DNA of 64,000 nt from Bacteroidales bacterium 6E (GTDB lineage: Bacteria > Bacteroidota > Bacteroidia > Bacteroidales > Prolixibacteraceae): assembly GCA_001270045.2 (NCBI GenBank), contig DF970666.1, positions 431,858 to 495,857 of the forward strand, read 5' to 3'. Both the position numbers and the translations under genes were made by a program. The notes below the pieces were generated by a model. The model saw only the letters and a program-made list of their open reading frames with translations, had not been told where the DNA came from and did not search any database. The first letter of the stretch is position 1; every line of letters begins with the position of its first letter. Below are positions 9,961 through 19,169 of the stretch, piece after piece.

Positions 9961-11370
9961 TTATCCTAATTTATAAGGTCTTCTGTATTCGTAATGGTAT
10001 AGACGATGCGAAGCTGCCTCTTTGTCGTCACCAAAACTCAGCGTAGCCGGATTCCATTTGACGGGACGTCCCAGTTCTGTGGCGATATTGCCCAGACAGC
10101 AAAGCGTATTGGTACTGCAACCCACTTCAACAGGGGCGACAGGATCTTTGCGTGACCTGACGGCATCGATAAAGTCCTGCATGTGGGGAGCACTGATTTC
10201 AAAGCTTCCACCGCCTCTTTGTGCACTGCGCTGCATCTCTTCAAACATTCTTCTTCTTTCTTCGGGCGTCATCTGTCGTGGACGACGACCAGCTAGATTT
10301 TCGGGAACGAGAGATGTGTCAGAGCAACCCAGATAACCGCGAGCCACCTCAATCCATCCTTTTGTGCCGATGAATTTGATACCTTGGGCATTCGGCATAT
10401 CATCAAGATAAGGCTGTTCGGTCATGACAATTCCGTTCAGGTATTTAAACGTCAGGTAGTCCTGTCCGTTGTATCCTTTGGGTATGATTTCGGAAGGCCC
10501 TGATCCGTCCATTCCGATGGCTGCCTGGGCAATGTCAAACATATGGGCTCCCCAGTCTGCTGTATAACCATTTCCTGTTTCGCGGTACCAACGCCATGCA
10601 CCCCAGAGTTTTTCACGTTCCTCGGGTTCAATGGAAATCGGAGGACAGAGGTCGGGATGATAATGGATATTTTTGTCGTTCAGCGGTCCCATCCAAAGGT
10701 TCCAGTTAAGATTTGCCGGTACGAGCATTTCAGGAAGGTCGAGTGGTTTTGGCGGATCTCCAACCTTGGCATATATTTTTTCGATATGGCCGATTGCACC
10801 TGATTGTACAAGTTCGATTGCCTTGATGAATTCTTTGCTTGAGCGCTGCTGACTGCCTACCTGGACGACCTTGCCGTTGTTACGGGTCGCTTTAACCATG
10901 CATAATCCTTCCTTGATGGTGAAGGCCAGAGGTTTTTGCACATAGACATCCTTCCCTGACTGAATGGCGTGGATGGTCATCAGTGCATGCCAATGGTCTG
11001 GAGTCGCGATCTCGATGGCATCAATATCCTTGCGTTCCAATAATTGCTCGTATTGTTCGTACATGTCGCAACGTCCGGGAACACCCGACTTTTCCTGCCA
11101 GGCTTCGACCCGTTTTTTGAAACGAAGCTGCTTGATGGAATCAACATCGCAACATCCGGCAACTTGAACACCGGGAACACTGGCAAAACCGGCAAAGTCG
11201 GACAAGGATTGCTGTCCGAGGCCGATAAATCCCAGAACTACCCTGTCGCTTGGGGCAATGCGTGTTCCGTTGATGGTCCAGCTGGGCAAAATGGTAAGGC
11301 CTGTAAGTCCCAGAGCCGATAAACCGAGAAATTTCCTTCGGTTTAATGAGTTGGTTTTAGGTTCGTTCAT
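9961..11370 (-). CDS. Tat-exported Gfo/Idh/MocA family oxidoreductase
   Basis: A 469-residue NAD(P)-dependent sugar oxidoreductase-like protein. Residues about 10-30 contain a twin-arginine signal (NRRKFLGLSALGLTGL). The Rossmann domain starts at VVLGFIGLGQQSL and continues with the family motifs DAIEIATPDHWHALMTIHA and KDVYVQKPLAFTIKEG (the Lys of the EKP-like active-site motif is present in QKP). The C-terminal half is the usual alpha/beta substrate domain, including GNGYTADWGAHMFDIAQ. Exported Gfo/Idh proteins of this kind are common in Bacteroidetes and Planctomycetes and often retain tightly bound cofactor. It is first in an operon with the TIM-barrel isomerase-like gene 4 bp downstream, and divergent from the rhamnulokinase-type gene. 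Confidence 0.86.
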   Translation of the reverse strand: MNEPKTNSLNRRKFLGLSALGLTGLTILPSWTINGTRIAPSDRVVLGFIGLGQQSLSDFAGFASVPGVQVAGCCDVDSIKQLRFKKRVEAWQEKSGVPGRCDMYEQYEQLLERKDIDAIEIATPDHWHALMTIHAIQSGKDVYVQKPLAFTIKEGLCMVKATRNNGKVVQVGSQQRSSKEFIKAIELVQSGAIGHIEKIYAKVGDPPKPLDLPEMLVPANLNWNLWMGPLNDKNIHYHPDLCPPISIEPEEREKLWGAWRWYRETGNGYTADWGAHMFDIAQAAIGMDGSGPSEIIPKGYNGQDYLTFKYLNGIVMTEQPYLDDMPNAQGIKFIGTKGWIEVARGYLGCSDTSLVPENLAGRRPRQMTPEERRRMFEEMQRSAQRGGGSFEISAPHMQDFIDAVRSRKDPVAPVEVGCSTNTLCCLGNIATELGRPVKWNPATLSFGDDKEAASHRLYHYEYRRPYKLG

Positions 11371-11467
11371 AGATAAATGAATTTAGTTCAGTAAAATTAA
11401 ATAATGTATTTGATACAATTATGCTCTATTGGTTTAAAATAAAAATTATTATTCGTGATATGTTTTC

Positions 11468-11488
11468 GGCAAATTGGAATGATTTGCC
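11468..11488. promoter_or_regulatory. Candidate operator in a divergent sugar promoter region
   Basis: GGCAAAT (11468-11474) and ATTTGCC (11482-11488) form a perfect 7-7-7 inverted repeat in the 205-bp gap between the oxidoreductase gene and the kinase gene. This is operator-like geometry for a dimeric regulator. No known site was matched. Confidence 0.35.
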
Positions 11489-11575
11489 ATATTTGAAATG
11501 TTCTTAAATCAGGTTTGTACAGGATGCGAATCGCTGATGAATTGGTAATTTTAGCATTCAAAATCTTAAAACCAT

Positions 11576-13060
11576 ATGAAAAAGACTCATTTTCTGGCGT
11601 TTGATATTGGTGCTTCCAGTGGCAGGGCCATTCTTGGAACATTAGAGGGACACAGGCTTGAATTAAAAGAAATACATCGTTTCAGGAATCAGATGATGTT
11701 ACTGCATGGACATTATCACTGGAATATCTATTCCCTTTTCAGCGAATTGAAAACCGGCCTGGCGCTTTGTATTCGTCAGGAAAGGATTCAACCTGACTCC
11801 ATTGGAATTGACACCTGGGGCGTTGATTTTGGATTAGTGACCCGTGACGGATTCCTGGCTGGTTTGCCTTTCGCCTATCGTGATCACCGGACTGACCACG
11901 CAATGGAACAGTTTTTTGAAAAGATGGATGCAGAGATGACTTATAAACTCTCAGGTATACAGTTTATGCAGTTCAATACGCTTTTTCAGCTTTTTGTATC
12001 CTCCCGGGACAAGCTTTCTTCTCTTGAAATGGCAGAAAGCATGCTGTTTACCCCGGATCTGTTGAACTGGATGTTTACCGGAATCAGGAAGAATGAATAT
12101 ACCATAGCCAGTACCTCTGCCCTTTTGAAACCAGGAAAGGCAGAATGGGTACCTGAGCTATTCAGTGCGGCTGGTACCACTTTGGATCTCACCGGGGAAA
12201 TTGTGTCTCCCGGAACGATTCTGGGACCGATCCTGAAAGAGGTCTGCAATGAAACCGGCAGTATCCAGATCCCTTGTGTGGCTGTTGCATCGCACGATAC
12301 GGCTTCAGCTGTGGCTTCTGTTCCGGCTTCTGGCAATCATTGGGCATATATCAGTTCAGGTACCTGGTCATTGATGGGTGTCGAATCAACCTTCCCGGTG
12401 GTGACGGAAAAGGCCAGACTTCTCAATTTTACCAATGAAGGTGGAGTGGATGGTACCACAAGATTATTGAAAAACATCATGGGCATGTGGCTGATCCAGG
12501 AGTGTAAGCGTATATGGGACCATGAGAAACCAATCGAATGGGCTGAAATAATGGAGATGGGCAAGAGAAGCGAACCTTTTGCCTTTCTGATCGATCCTGA
12601 TCATCCAGGATTCCTCAATCCACCTGATATGCAGGAGGCCATTCGGGAGTATTGCCGTAGAACAGGGCAATTGGTTCCAGTCAGCAAAGGCCAGATCGCA
12701 AGGTGCATTTATGATAGTCTTGCCCTGAAGTATAAATTTACGATTGGACAGCTGGAAGACCTTACCGACCAGAAGATTGAGAGAATTCATATCATTGGGG
12801 GTGGCGCCAACAACTCTTTCCTGTGCCAGCTGACAGCCGATGCCACCGGTCTTCCGGTCACGGCCGGGCCTATGGAAGCCACGGCAATCGGCAATATCCT
12901 GATGCAGGCCAGGGCTCTTGGTTTGGTTAACTCACTGGATGAAATGCGTGCAATCGTGACGGCTTCATTTGAGCCTTTTGAGTATGAACCTCAATTTCAT
13001 ACCGGTTGGGAGGAGGCTTACCAAAAGTGGAAGGAAATTATTGAAAGCTATCAAGATTAG
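11576..13060 (+). CDS. rhaB: Rhamnulokinase-type FGGY carbohydrate kinase
   Basis: A 494-residue sugar kinase that phosphorylates L-rhamnulose (or L-fuculose) at C1. It follows E. coli RhaB closely: AFDIGASSGRAILGTLEGHR at the start, PDSIGIDTWGVDFGLV with the catalytic Asp, SGIQFMQFNTLFQL, AVASHDTASAVASVPASG, YISSGTWSLMGVES, LKNIMGMWLIQECKR, and the FGGY segment HIIGGGANNSFLCQLTADAT. In Bacteroidetes, enzymes annotated as fuculokinase belong to this same RhaB-like family, and fucI lies 10 kb away on the same strand, so fuculose remains a possible substrate. No rhaA, rhaD or transporter lies in the window. Start at ATG 11576 matches the family N-terminus. Confidence 0.88.
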   Translation: MKKTHFLAFDIGASSGRAILGTLEGHRLELKEIHRFRNQMMLLHGHYHWNIYSLFSELKTGLALCIRQERIQPDSIGIDTWGVDFGLVTRDGFLAGLPFAYRDHRTDHAMEQFFEKMDAEMTYKLSGIQFMQFNTLFQLFVSSRDKLSSLEMAESMLFTPDLLNWMFTGIRKNEYTIASTSALLKPGKAEWVPELFSAAGTTLDLTGEIVSPGTILGPILKEVCNETGSIQIPCVAVASHDTASAVASVPASGNHWAYISSGTWSLMGVESTFPVVTEKARLLNFTNEGGVDGTTRLLKNIMGMWLIQECKRIWDHEKPIEWAEIMEMGKRSEPFAFLIDPDHPGFLNPPDMQEAIREYCRRTGQLVPVSKGQIARCIYDSLALKYKFTIGQLEDLTDQKIERIHIIGGGANNSFLCQLTADATGLPVTAGPMEATAIGNILMQARALGLVNSLDEMRAIVTASFEPFEYEPQFHTGWEEAYQKWKEIIESYQD

Positions 13061-13231
13061 GGTTCGATTTGTGAACAGTGTGTCATTACAAGAGAATTTT
13101 GAGTGTTTGCCTACTCTAAGGTAGTGTGATTTTTCCGATTTTCAGGTGATTATAATTATAACCTTTGTCTCCTTATCCCTATAATGGGTCGGGGAAATTG
13201 GTTAATTTCGGTGAATCTTACAACTTTGATT

Positions 13232-14506
13232 ATGGACCCTGTTATTGTTTTGCTTACCTTATCGTTGATTTTGATCCTCGTTTTAGGTATTCTCATAGTT
13301 ATTCATAACCGCAGTATTTTCACCAGGACCAAAGAGATGAACGCAAAACTCGATGACCTGGCAATCTCATTTCCCCGCCTCGAAAAATACCTGTCTGATG
13401 ATCAGCGCCAAAATCGGGAAGAAACCACCCGGCAAGCCCGTGAGAACAGGGAGGAGCTGGGAAATTCGCTGCGTGATTTCCGAAAGGAGATGACTGAAAA
13501 CCTAAATCATCTGACAGAACAAAACCGGTCGGTCATTGAAAGACTGATTAGCTCGATGGATGAAAAGCAGGAGAAGATGGTTGGTGTTACCGAAAAGCGA
13601 TTGGAAGAGATCAGGGTAACTGTCGATGAAAAGTTACAGAAAACCTTGAATGAGCGTCTTGGGCAGTCATTTGAGCTGGTTGGCCGACAGCTTGAGAACG
13701 TCCAGAAAGGACTGGGTGAAATGCAGGTTCTTGCCCAGGATGTCGGTGGTTTGAAACGAGTTCTCAGCAATGTCAAACTTCGCGGTGGCATCGGTGAAGT
13801 GCAGCTCGCCATGCTCCTGGAGCAGATTCTTGCACCAGAGCAGTATGCCGCTAACGTCAAGACCCGTCCGGGAAGCAATGAACTGGTTGAGTTTGCCATC
13901 AGGCTTCCTGGAAGGGATGATGCCAATGGGGTTGTGTGGCTTCCCATCGATGCAAAGTTTCCGCGGGATGTCTATGAACAGCTCCAGGATGCATGGGATG
14001 GAAGTGATCCACAGGCCATTGAATTGGCTCAGCGAAACCTTGAGAATGCAATTCGAAAGATGGCAAAGGATATTCGCGATAAATATATTGAACCTCCTTA
14101 TACCACTGATTTTGGAATTATGTTCCTGCCGTTCGAAGGCATCTACGCCGAGGTGGTTCGCAAGGCAAGCCTTCTTGAGGATTTGCAGCGAACCTATGGA
14201 ATCGTGGTTACCGGTCCGTCCACCCTGGCTGCCATCCTGAACAGTCTGCAAATGGGATTCAAAACCCTTGCCATCCAGAAACGTTCCAGCGAGGTTTGGA
14301 AAGTGCTGGGGGTTGTGAAAAAGGAGTTCGAATCGTTTGCGGGTATGTTGTCGAAAGCGCAGAATAACATCCAGGTCGGACTGAACCAGCTGGATGACGT
14401 GATGGGAAAAAGAACACGTGCCATCCAGCGAAAACTGAGGCAAGTGGAAACTTCAACTGATACAGACCCGCAATGGATGCTCGACGAAGCTGAAGACGAT
14501 GAATAA
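13232..14506 (+). CDS. rmuC: DNA recombination protein RmuC
   Basis: A 424-residue RmuC homologue, a membrane-anchored nuclease-fold protein thought to limit inverted-repeat-driven recombination. A single transmembrane helix lies at residues about 2-25, followed by a long coiled coil (about residues 30-165) and the RmuC domain. The domain shows LRGGIGEVQLAMLLEQIL, the PD-(D/E)xK-like VVWLPIDAKFPRDVYEQL, and DFGIMFLPFEGIYAEVVRK. The frame is open to an ATG at 13184, but the ATG at 13232 (MDPVIVLL) places the membrane helix at the N-terminus as in homologues and is preferred. It is monocistronic or loosely linked to the following lipoprotein gene. Confidence 0.9.
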   Translation: MDPVIVLLTLSLILILVLGILIVIHNRSIFTRTKEMNAKLDDLAISFPRLEKYLSDDQRQNREETTRQARENREELGNSLRDFRKEMTENLNHLTEQNRSVIERLISSMDEKQEKMVGVTEKRLEEIRVTVDEKLQKTLNERLGQSFELVGRQLENVQKGLGEMQVLAQDVGGLKRVLSNVKLRGGIGEVQLAMLLEQILAPEQYAANVKTRPGSNELVEFAIRLPGRDDANGVVWLPIDAKFPRDVYEQLQDAWDGSDPQAIELAQRNLENAIRKMAKDIRDKYIEPPYTTDFGIMFLPFEGIYAEVVRKASLLEDLQRTYGIVVTGPSTLAAILNSLQMGFKTLAIQKRSSEVWKVLGVVKKEFESFAGMLSKAQNNIQVGLNQLDDVMGKRTRAIQRKLRQVETSTDTDPQWMLDEAEDDE

Positions 14507-14566
14507 AAAGGAGGCTATCTGGTTTTTGTTGCCTATTTTTATAACCTCATTCCAAGATCATTCCGC

Positions 14567-15784
14567 ATGAGATTTCGATATGCAATACTCCTGTTGATTG
14601 CCAATTTGATGGTTACTTCCTGCAGCCGCAAGCCTCAATACAAGCGATTTACGTATTGGGACTTCGAGCAGATGCATGAAGCCCGTAAATCCCTGAAGCG
14701 CAGCCTGTATCTTTTCAATACGCCATACAATGCGTTGATTGACAGTGCCGACCAGGCAATGGGTGAAGGGCCTTTCTCGGTTACTAACCGTTCAGTTTTG
14801 CCCGAAGGAGCCAATGCCCATGACTATTTAAGTTTCGGTGCCCATTGGTGGCCCGATCCTTCAACATCCAATGGATTGCCCTATGTGCGACATGAACCGG
14901 AAGTGAATCCGGATGCCGGAATCAATACACGGAGTCTTCAACATATGAGCCAGCACGTCCAGGAACTCAGTCTGGCCTGGTTTTTTTCGCGTGAGAAACA
15001 GTATGCGGATAAGGCTGGAGAGATAGTCCGGAGCTGGTTCCTCGACAGCCTGACCCGCATGAATCCAAATCTGGATCATGCCGGTTCCATACCGGGGCGT
15101 ACACCAGGCAGGGGTTCTGCAGTTACTGAAGGCATAGCCCTCGTGACAATGCTCGACGGGATTGTGGTTGCCGAAACCTCGGGGGGACTTCGTGGTTCGG
15201 AAGAGAGGCACATCAGGGAATGGTTCCAGTCTATGTTTCAATGGTTACTCGATAGTCCCATGGCGGTTGAAGCAGGTACCCTGACCGGAAGGCATGCGCT
15301 GGGACGTGAGTTGCAGTTGCTTGCGATCGCCCACTTTCTGAAAGATGATGAATTTGTGCAGCAAAGGATTCCATCTGTCACCCTGCCTCTTATCCGAAAA
15401 ATGGTCGGAGAGGAGGGCCGTATATCGGCTGATCTTCGGGGTAATGGTTCTTTTGCTGAAAGGGTTGAATGCCTCGAATATCTCTTCAAAATTGGTGAAA
15501 TTGGCCGAAGAACCGAAACCGATGTGGATGGTTATATGCAATCGGATAGTGGTCTGGTTCGAAGGGTACTCGATCAAATGATCCTTGAATATCAGGCGTT
15601 GCAGACCTCAGACGGTGAAAATACTGACAATGATAAAGCTTTTGGTAAGCTGGGCGTTTTGATACACTTCGCTGCCTGGCAGTTCAAGGAACCTTCTTAC
15701 GGCGAATTGTGGGACAATGCCTTCTCAAAGAAATATGGTCATTACCCCGACTTGCTGGTATTGCCGGGGCATGAAAATCTGTGA
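14567..15784 (+). CDS. Alginate-lyase-fold lipoprotein (PF05426-like) with altered active-site motif
   Basis: A 405-residue lipoprotein (signal LLLIANLMVTSC, lipidated Cys about residue 19) with the alpha/alpha-toroid fold of the Alginate_lyase family seen in PL5 and PL38. Family landmarks are AHDYLSFGAHWWPDPSTSNGLPYVRHEPEVNPD near residues 85-120 (quoted in pieces: HDYLSFGAHWWPDP and GLPYVRHEP), WFLDSLTRMNPNLDHAG and ISADLRGNGSFAERVECLEY. Active members carry an Asn-Asn-His-Gly motif followed by an aromatic residue. The matching place here reads GTLTGRHALGRELQ, so the Asn pair is missing while a His is kept. It may therefore be a lyase with a different mechanism, or a binding protein. It follows rmuC by 60 bp; a weak hairpin lies between them. 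Confidence 0.75.
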   Translation: MRFRYAILLLIANLMVTSCSRKPQYKRFTYWDFEQMHEARKSLKRSLYLFNTPYNALIDSADQAMGEGPFSVTNRSVLPEGANAHDYLSFGAHWWPDPSTSNGLPYVRHEPEVNPDAGINTRSLQHMSQHVQELSLAWFFSREKQYADKAGEIVRSWFLDSLTRMNPNLDHAGSIPGRTPGRGSAVTEGIALVTMLDGIVVAETSGGLRGSEERHIREWFQSMFQWLLDSPMAVEAGTLTGRHALGRELQLLAIAHFLKDDEFVQQRIPSVTLPLIRKMVGEEGRISADLRGNGSFAERVECLEYLFKIGEIGRRTETDVDGYMQSDSGLVRRVLDQMILEYQALQTSDGENTDNDKAFGKLGVLIHFAAWQFKEPSYGELWDNAFSKKYGHYPDLLVLPGHENL

Positions 15785-15834
15785 GTTTTGTTTCGCTGGT
15801 TAAAAAAGACTCCTGATAGGCAGAATCTATAAGG

Positions 15835-17370
15835 CTATTTTTCGGATGCTATTTTCATGGCAATCCGTATCCCGTCGGCAGCACTGCTGATGATCCCTCC
15901 CGCATATCCACTGCCTTCCCCGGCAATATAGAGATTGTCGAATCCTTCACATTTTCCCGCTTCATCCCTGATGGACTGGATGGGAGAGGAGGTTTTGCTT
16001 TCCAGTCCGAGCAGTATTCCTGATCTGTATCCTTGCAGTTTCCGGTCAAATTCCTGTAATCCTTCTGTCAATGCTTCCGTTACGGCTTTTGGGATCATAT
16101 CCCAGATGGGAGCGGGTATCAAACCCAGGGGATAACTGGTTTCAGGAGTCCTTTTGGCTTCTTTTCTATTCAGAAACCCCTCAATGGTACTGAAAGGTGC
16201 CTGATAGGAGTTGCTGTATTGGAAAAAGCTCTCCTCGAGCGTATTGAGCCACTCCAGTGCGTTCAAAGGAGTGGTGTTGCCACCTGTCAGCTGGTCGGGA
16301 TGAACGCCGGCGACGACCGCTGCATTGGCAAACTGTCCATCTCGCTTGTACATGCTCATCCCATTGACGATATTGTTGGAGGCATACGCGGTGGCAGGGA
16401 CGACCATTCCTCCCGGACACATGCAGAAGCTGAAAACAGGAAGCCTCCCGTCGCGGTTGCTAGTAAGCCGGTATTCGGCTGCCTTGACTCCCGGAAGTGA
16501 AGCACGGCCCCATTGTCCGCGATTAATTACCTCCTGTGGATGTTCAGCCCTGAATCCAAGTGCGAAATTCTTGGTGCGGAAGGGAACTCCGCGGTTGATG
16601 AGCATTTTGTATGTTTCGTGTGCCGAATGTCCCGGGGCCAGCACAAAAACACTCGCATCAAGGGTCCCCTGTGAGGTGACTGCCTCTTTTACCTTACCAT
16701 TTTGTATGATCAGGTCTTCGAGCATTGTCTCAAAGAGAATGTTACCGCCCATATGGATGAAATCACGCCTCAGGTTTTTGACGATGATTTTCAGATTGTC
16801 ACTTCCGACATGCGGATGGGTCATGTACCCGATTTCTTCCGGGGCTCCGGCTTTGATATAGCTGTCGAGTATGAATTTCTTCTCGAGAGATATGTGTTTT
16901 GAACGTGATGTCAGCTTTCCGTCGCTGAAGGTACCTGCGCCACCTTCTCCAAATGCGTAATTGCTGACGGGATCGAAGATCCCGGATCTTTCGAATTGCA
17001 GGATTCCCCGGTCTCTCTTTTCCACTTCCGCACCCCGCTCAATGATGGTGGTCTGGAATCCGGCTCGCTGCAGGATGTAGGCGGCAAAAAAGCCTGCCGG
17101 ACCGCTTCCCAGCACTATGGCTTTGCTGTCGCGTTGTTTGCGGGGAATAACAAGGGATGGTTCCTTTTCAACCTGCCCACCCTTGATTTCGTCGGAGATT
17201 ACGGCTGCCCTGACCTGCCAGTGGATAAAGCTGTTATTTCGTGCATCAAGGCTCTTGTTGATGATCCTGAACTTGAAATTCTTGATGCGCAGTTCTTTAC
17301 TGATCTTGTTCTTCAATAATTGTACGTCAAAATCAGTTGGCAGTTTGAGGTCAATTTCCTTATAACCCAT
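15835..17370 (-). CDS. FAD-dependent dehydrogenase of the COG2509 family
   Basis: A 511-residue cytoplasmic flavoprotein. Residues 1-90 form a small alpha/beta N-terminal domain (KLPTDFDVQLLKNKISKEL and INKSLDARN). The FAD-binding Rossmann motif is VLGSGPAGFFAAYILQRAG with IIERG at the end of strand 2. Conserved later segments are NYAFGEGGAGTFSDGKLTSR, YMTHPHVGSDNLK, FALGFRAEHPQ, FSFCMCPGGMVVPA and the closing LYIAGEGSGYAGGIISSAAD. This set is characteristic of a widespread, poorly characterised family of FAD-dependent proteins with NAD(P)-like partner; the physiological substrate is not known. It is convergent with the alginate-lyase-fold gene and 47 bp downstream of the M14 peptidase gene on the same strand. 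Confidence 0.85.
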   Translation of the reverse strand: MGYKEIDLKLPTDFDVQLLKNKISKELRIKNFKFRIINKSLDARNNSFIHWQVRAAVISDEIKGGQVEKEPSLVIPRKQRDSKAIVLGSGPAGFFAAYILQRAGFQTTIIERGAEVEKRDRGILQFERSGIFDPVSNYAFGEGGAGTFSDGKLTSRSKHISLEKKFILDSYIKAGAPEEIGYMTHPHVGSDNLKIIVKNLRRDFIHMGGNILFETMLEDLIIQNGKVKEAVTSQGTLDASVFVLAPGHSAHETYKMLINRGVPFRTKNFALGFRAEHPQEVINRGQWGRASLPGVKAAEYRLTSNRDGRLPVFSFCMCPGGMVVPATAYASNNIVNGMSMYKRDGQFANAAVVAGVHPDQLTGGNTTPLNALEWLNTLEESFFQYSNSYQAPFSTIEGFLNRKEAKRTPETSYPLGLIPAPIWDMIPKAVTEALTEGLQEFDRKLQGYRSGILLGLESKTSSPIQSIRDEAGKCEGFDNLYIAGEGSGYAGGIISSAADGIRIAMKIASEK

Positions 17371-17417
17371 CCCAAATTCTCCTTTATTGAATTTAACCTC
17401 TCAACAGGTGCTTTAGT

Positions 17418-19169
17418 TTAGCGATTGTAAATTTTTGCTACCGGATTCCTCTTCCATGTTTTTTCGAGCCACGGTGAATTTTCATAGATGAATTGCAATT
17501 GGGCCCTATGGTTTTTGGCGAATTCAGGGTCATTTTTCCGTTTTTCTTCCAGGGCTTTTTTCAGTTCGGGAAATTGCTCCAGTGTTCGAAGGGCATTCTC
17601 TTCAAATCCGAAAGAGGAAAAATATTCGCGCTGATCCAGGACAGCATCAAAGAAATTCCATCTGAAGTAGGAATCCCTCGATAAAGGTTCCAAAACTTCC
17701 ATGATAAACCGGATTCTTTCCTGACGGACCGGAATAAGCCAGTCGCCTGCATAAAATTGCACATTCTGTACTTCGCTCCTTGTAATTACCTTGTCGTGAA
17801 AAAAATGGCCATTGTATGGTCGCGTAGGACTGGTCACTTCTTCAAAGTAATCGACTGTCACCTCGATGGTGGTATCATTCGGCAACTCGGTGAATTCAAC
17901 CTGATTGAGGGCGAGGCGATCCATCACTGGTTTCCATGCCCGGGGAAGAACAAAATATTCAGGTACTTCCACCCATTCAACTGGTTGATAGGTATCGAAA
18001 TATTTGATCTTTGCAGTGAAAGGCCTTGAACGGTCATATCCTAAACGAGGCAGCCCTGTAACCTGGCTGATTTGCTGACGGTCATTCTCGTAACCATGAA
18101 AGGTGATCATCTGGTGCCGGGTGGTGTCGATTTCGTATCGGATGGGATACCTGTCGAGGGCCATTGACTCACTGATGCCAGCCTTTCTTGCAGCCAGGAT
18201 GATTTCACTGTTTTCGGATGTAAACATTGACAATGCCTTGATAAATTCGTAAGTCGATTTCACGCGATCGGGATAAGTGGCGTAGATCAGGTTTTCAGTC
18301 ATCATACCCAGCGAGTGGAAGGTAGTCGCGTATCCCGACGAATAGCGAGGAGACTCCTGTCCACCTCTTAAACCGCTTCTCACATCCTCATAAAAAAAAT
18401 CAACGTAAGGAATCAAGGGATAATCACCCTTGTCCATTTCCGCGTAAAGGCCCGGCAGCAGGATTTCACGGATCAATCCCTGCATGGCTTTGGGAAATTG
18501 GTCAGCCTGTGGCGGGATCATGGTAATTGCATGTTGGTGGTCAGAACCATTGGTTGTATGGGTATCCAAAAATACGTCAGGATTCCAATGGTGGAATATC
18601 TTCGAAAAGCTGCGTGCGTTTTCAGAATCGCATTTCACGAAGTCGCGGTTCAGGTCAAGGTTGCCGTAATTTCCCCGGAAGCCGGTCTCATATGGCGTTG
18701 TTTGGCCAGATCGGTTCCATGCACTCCTGTTCAGGGCTCCACCTATATTATAAACAGGTATGATCACAATCGCGGTGTTGTCGAGCCATTTATTCATGCC
18801 ATCCTTGTTTCGAAGAATGTCGTCAGCAAATTCAAGTGATGCATCTATCCCTTCCGGTTCCCCCGGGTGTATTCCGTTGTTAACCAAAAGAATTGTTTTC
18901 CCTTGCTCCCTGAGAACCTCAGGACTGATTTCCCCATTTCGGCTGATGACGAAGACATGAAGGGGCTTTCCTGTGTCAGTCTGGCCCGCTTCGAGCAAGG
19001 TGCCTTCGGAATACGACCTGTCGAGCAACCGGTATAGCTCAATGACCTCATCGTAAGTAGGGGAGTAATTCTCATTATAACGCAAAGAGAGTAGTGCAGG
19101 GACCTGCGCCTGAACCTGAAACGCCATCGCAGAAATCAGCGCAACAGTAAACAGAAAAGTCCTGATCAT
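17418..19169 (-). CDS. Secreted M14-family zinc carboxypeptidase
   Basis: A 583-residue exported metallopeptidase. A signal peptide occupies residues 1-21 (LFTVALISAMAFQVQAQ). The M14 catalytic domain spans roughly residues 30-330: zinc ligands in GIHPGEPEG (HxxE) and VFLDTHTTNGSDHQH, the LDLNRDFVKCDSENAR segment between them, and the catalytic-Glu region MMTENLIYATYPDR. The C-terminal ~230 residues form a Bacteroidetes-type extension rich in aromatic strands. It probably trims peptides in the periplasm or outside the cell. Its start codon overlaps the folA stop by 4 bp (ATGA-type overlap), so it is translated from the folA-thyA transcript, an odd but clear arrangement. Confidence 0.88.
   Translation of the reverse strand: MIRTFLFTVALISAMAFQVQAQVPALLSLRYNENYSPTYDEVIELYRLLDRSYSEGTLLEAGQTDTGKPLHVFVISRNGEISPEVLREQGKTILLVNNGIHPGEPEGIDASLEFADDILRNKDGMNKWLDNTAIVIIPVYNIGGALNRSAWNRSGQTTPYETGFRGNYGNLDLNRDFVKCDSENARSFSKIFHHWNPDVFLDTHTTNGSDHQHAITMIPPQADQFPKAMQGLIREILLPGLYAEMDKGDYPLIPYVDFFYEDVRSGLRGGQESPRYSSGYATTFHSLGMMTENLIYATYPDRVKSTYEFIKALSMFTSENSEIILAARKAGISESMALDRYPIRYEIDTTRHQMITFHGYENDRQQISQVTGLPRLGYDRSRPFTAKIKYFDTYQPVEWVEVPEYFVLPRAWKPVMDRLALNQVEFTELPNDTTIEVTVDYFEEVTSPTRPYNGHFFHDKVITRSEVQNVQFYAGDWLIPVRQERIRFIMEVLEPLSRDSYFRWNFFDAVLDQREYFSSFGFEENALRTLEQFPELKKALEEKRKNDPEFAKNHRAQLQFIYENSPWLEKTWKRNPVAKIYNR

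Noticed and set aside
13667..14443. 258-codon minus-strand frame
   Set aside because: Lies wholly inside rmuC, whose protein is clearly conserved; an antisense shadow.
14510..14557. Terminator between rmuC and the alginate-lyase-fold gene
   Set aside because: An AAAAAGG/CCTATTTTT pairing is possible but has a bulge and a long loop; too weak to list.
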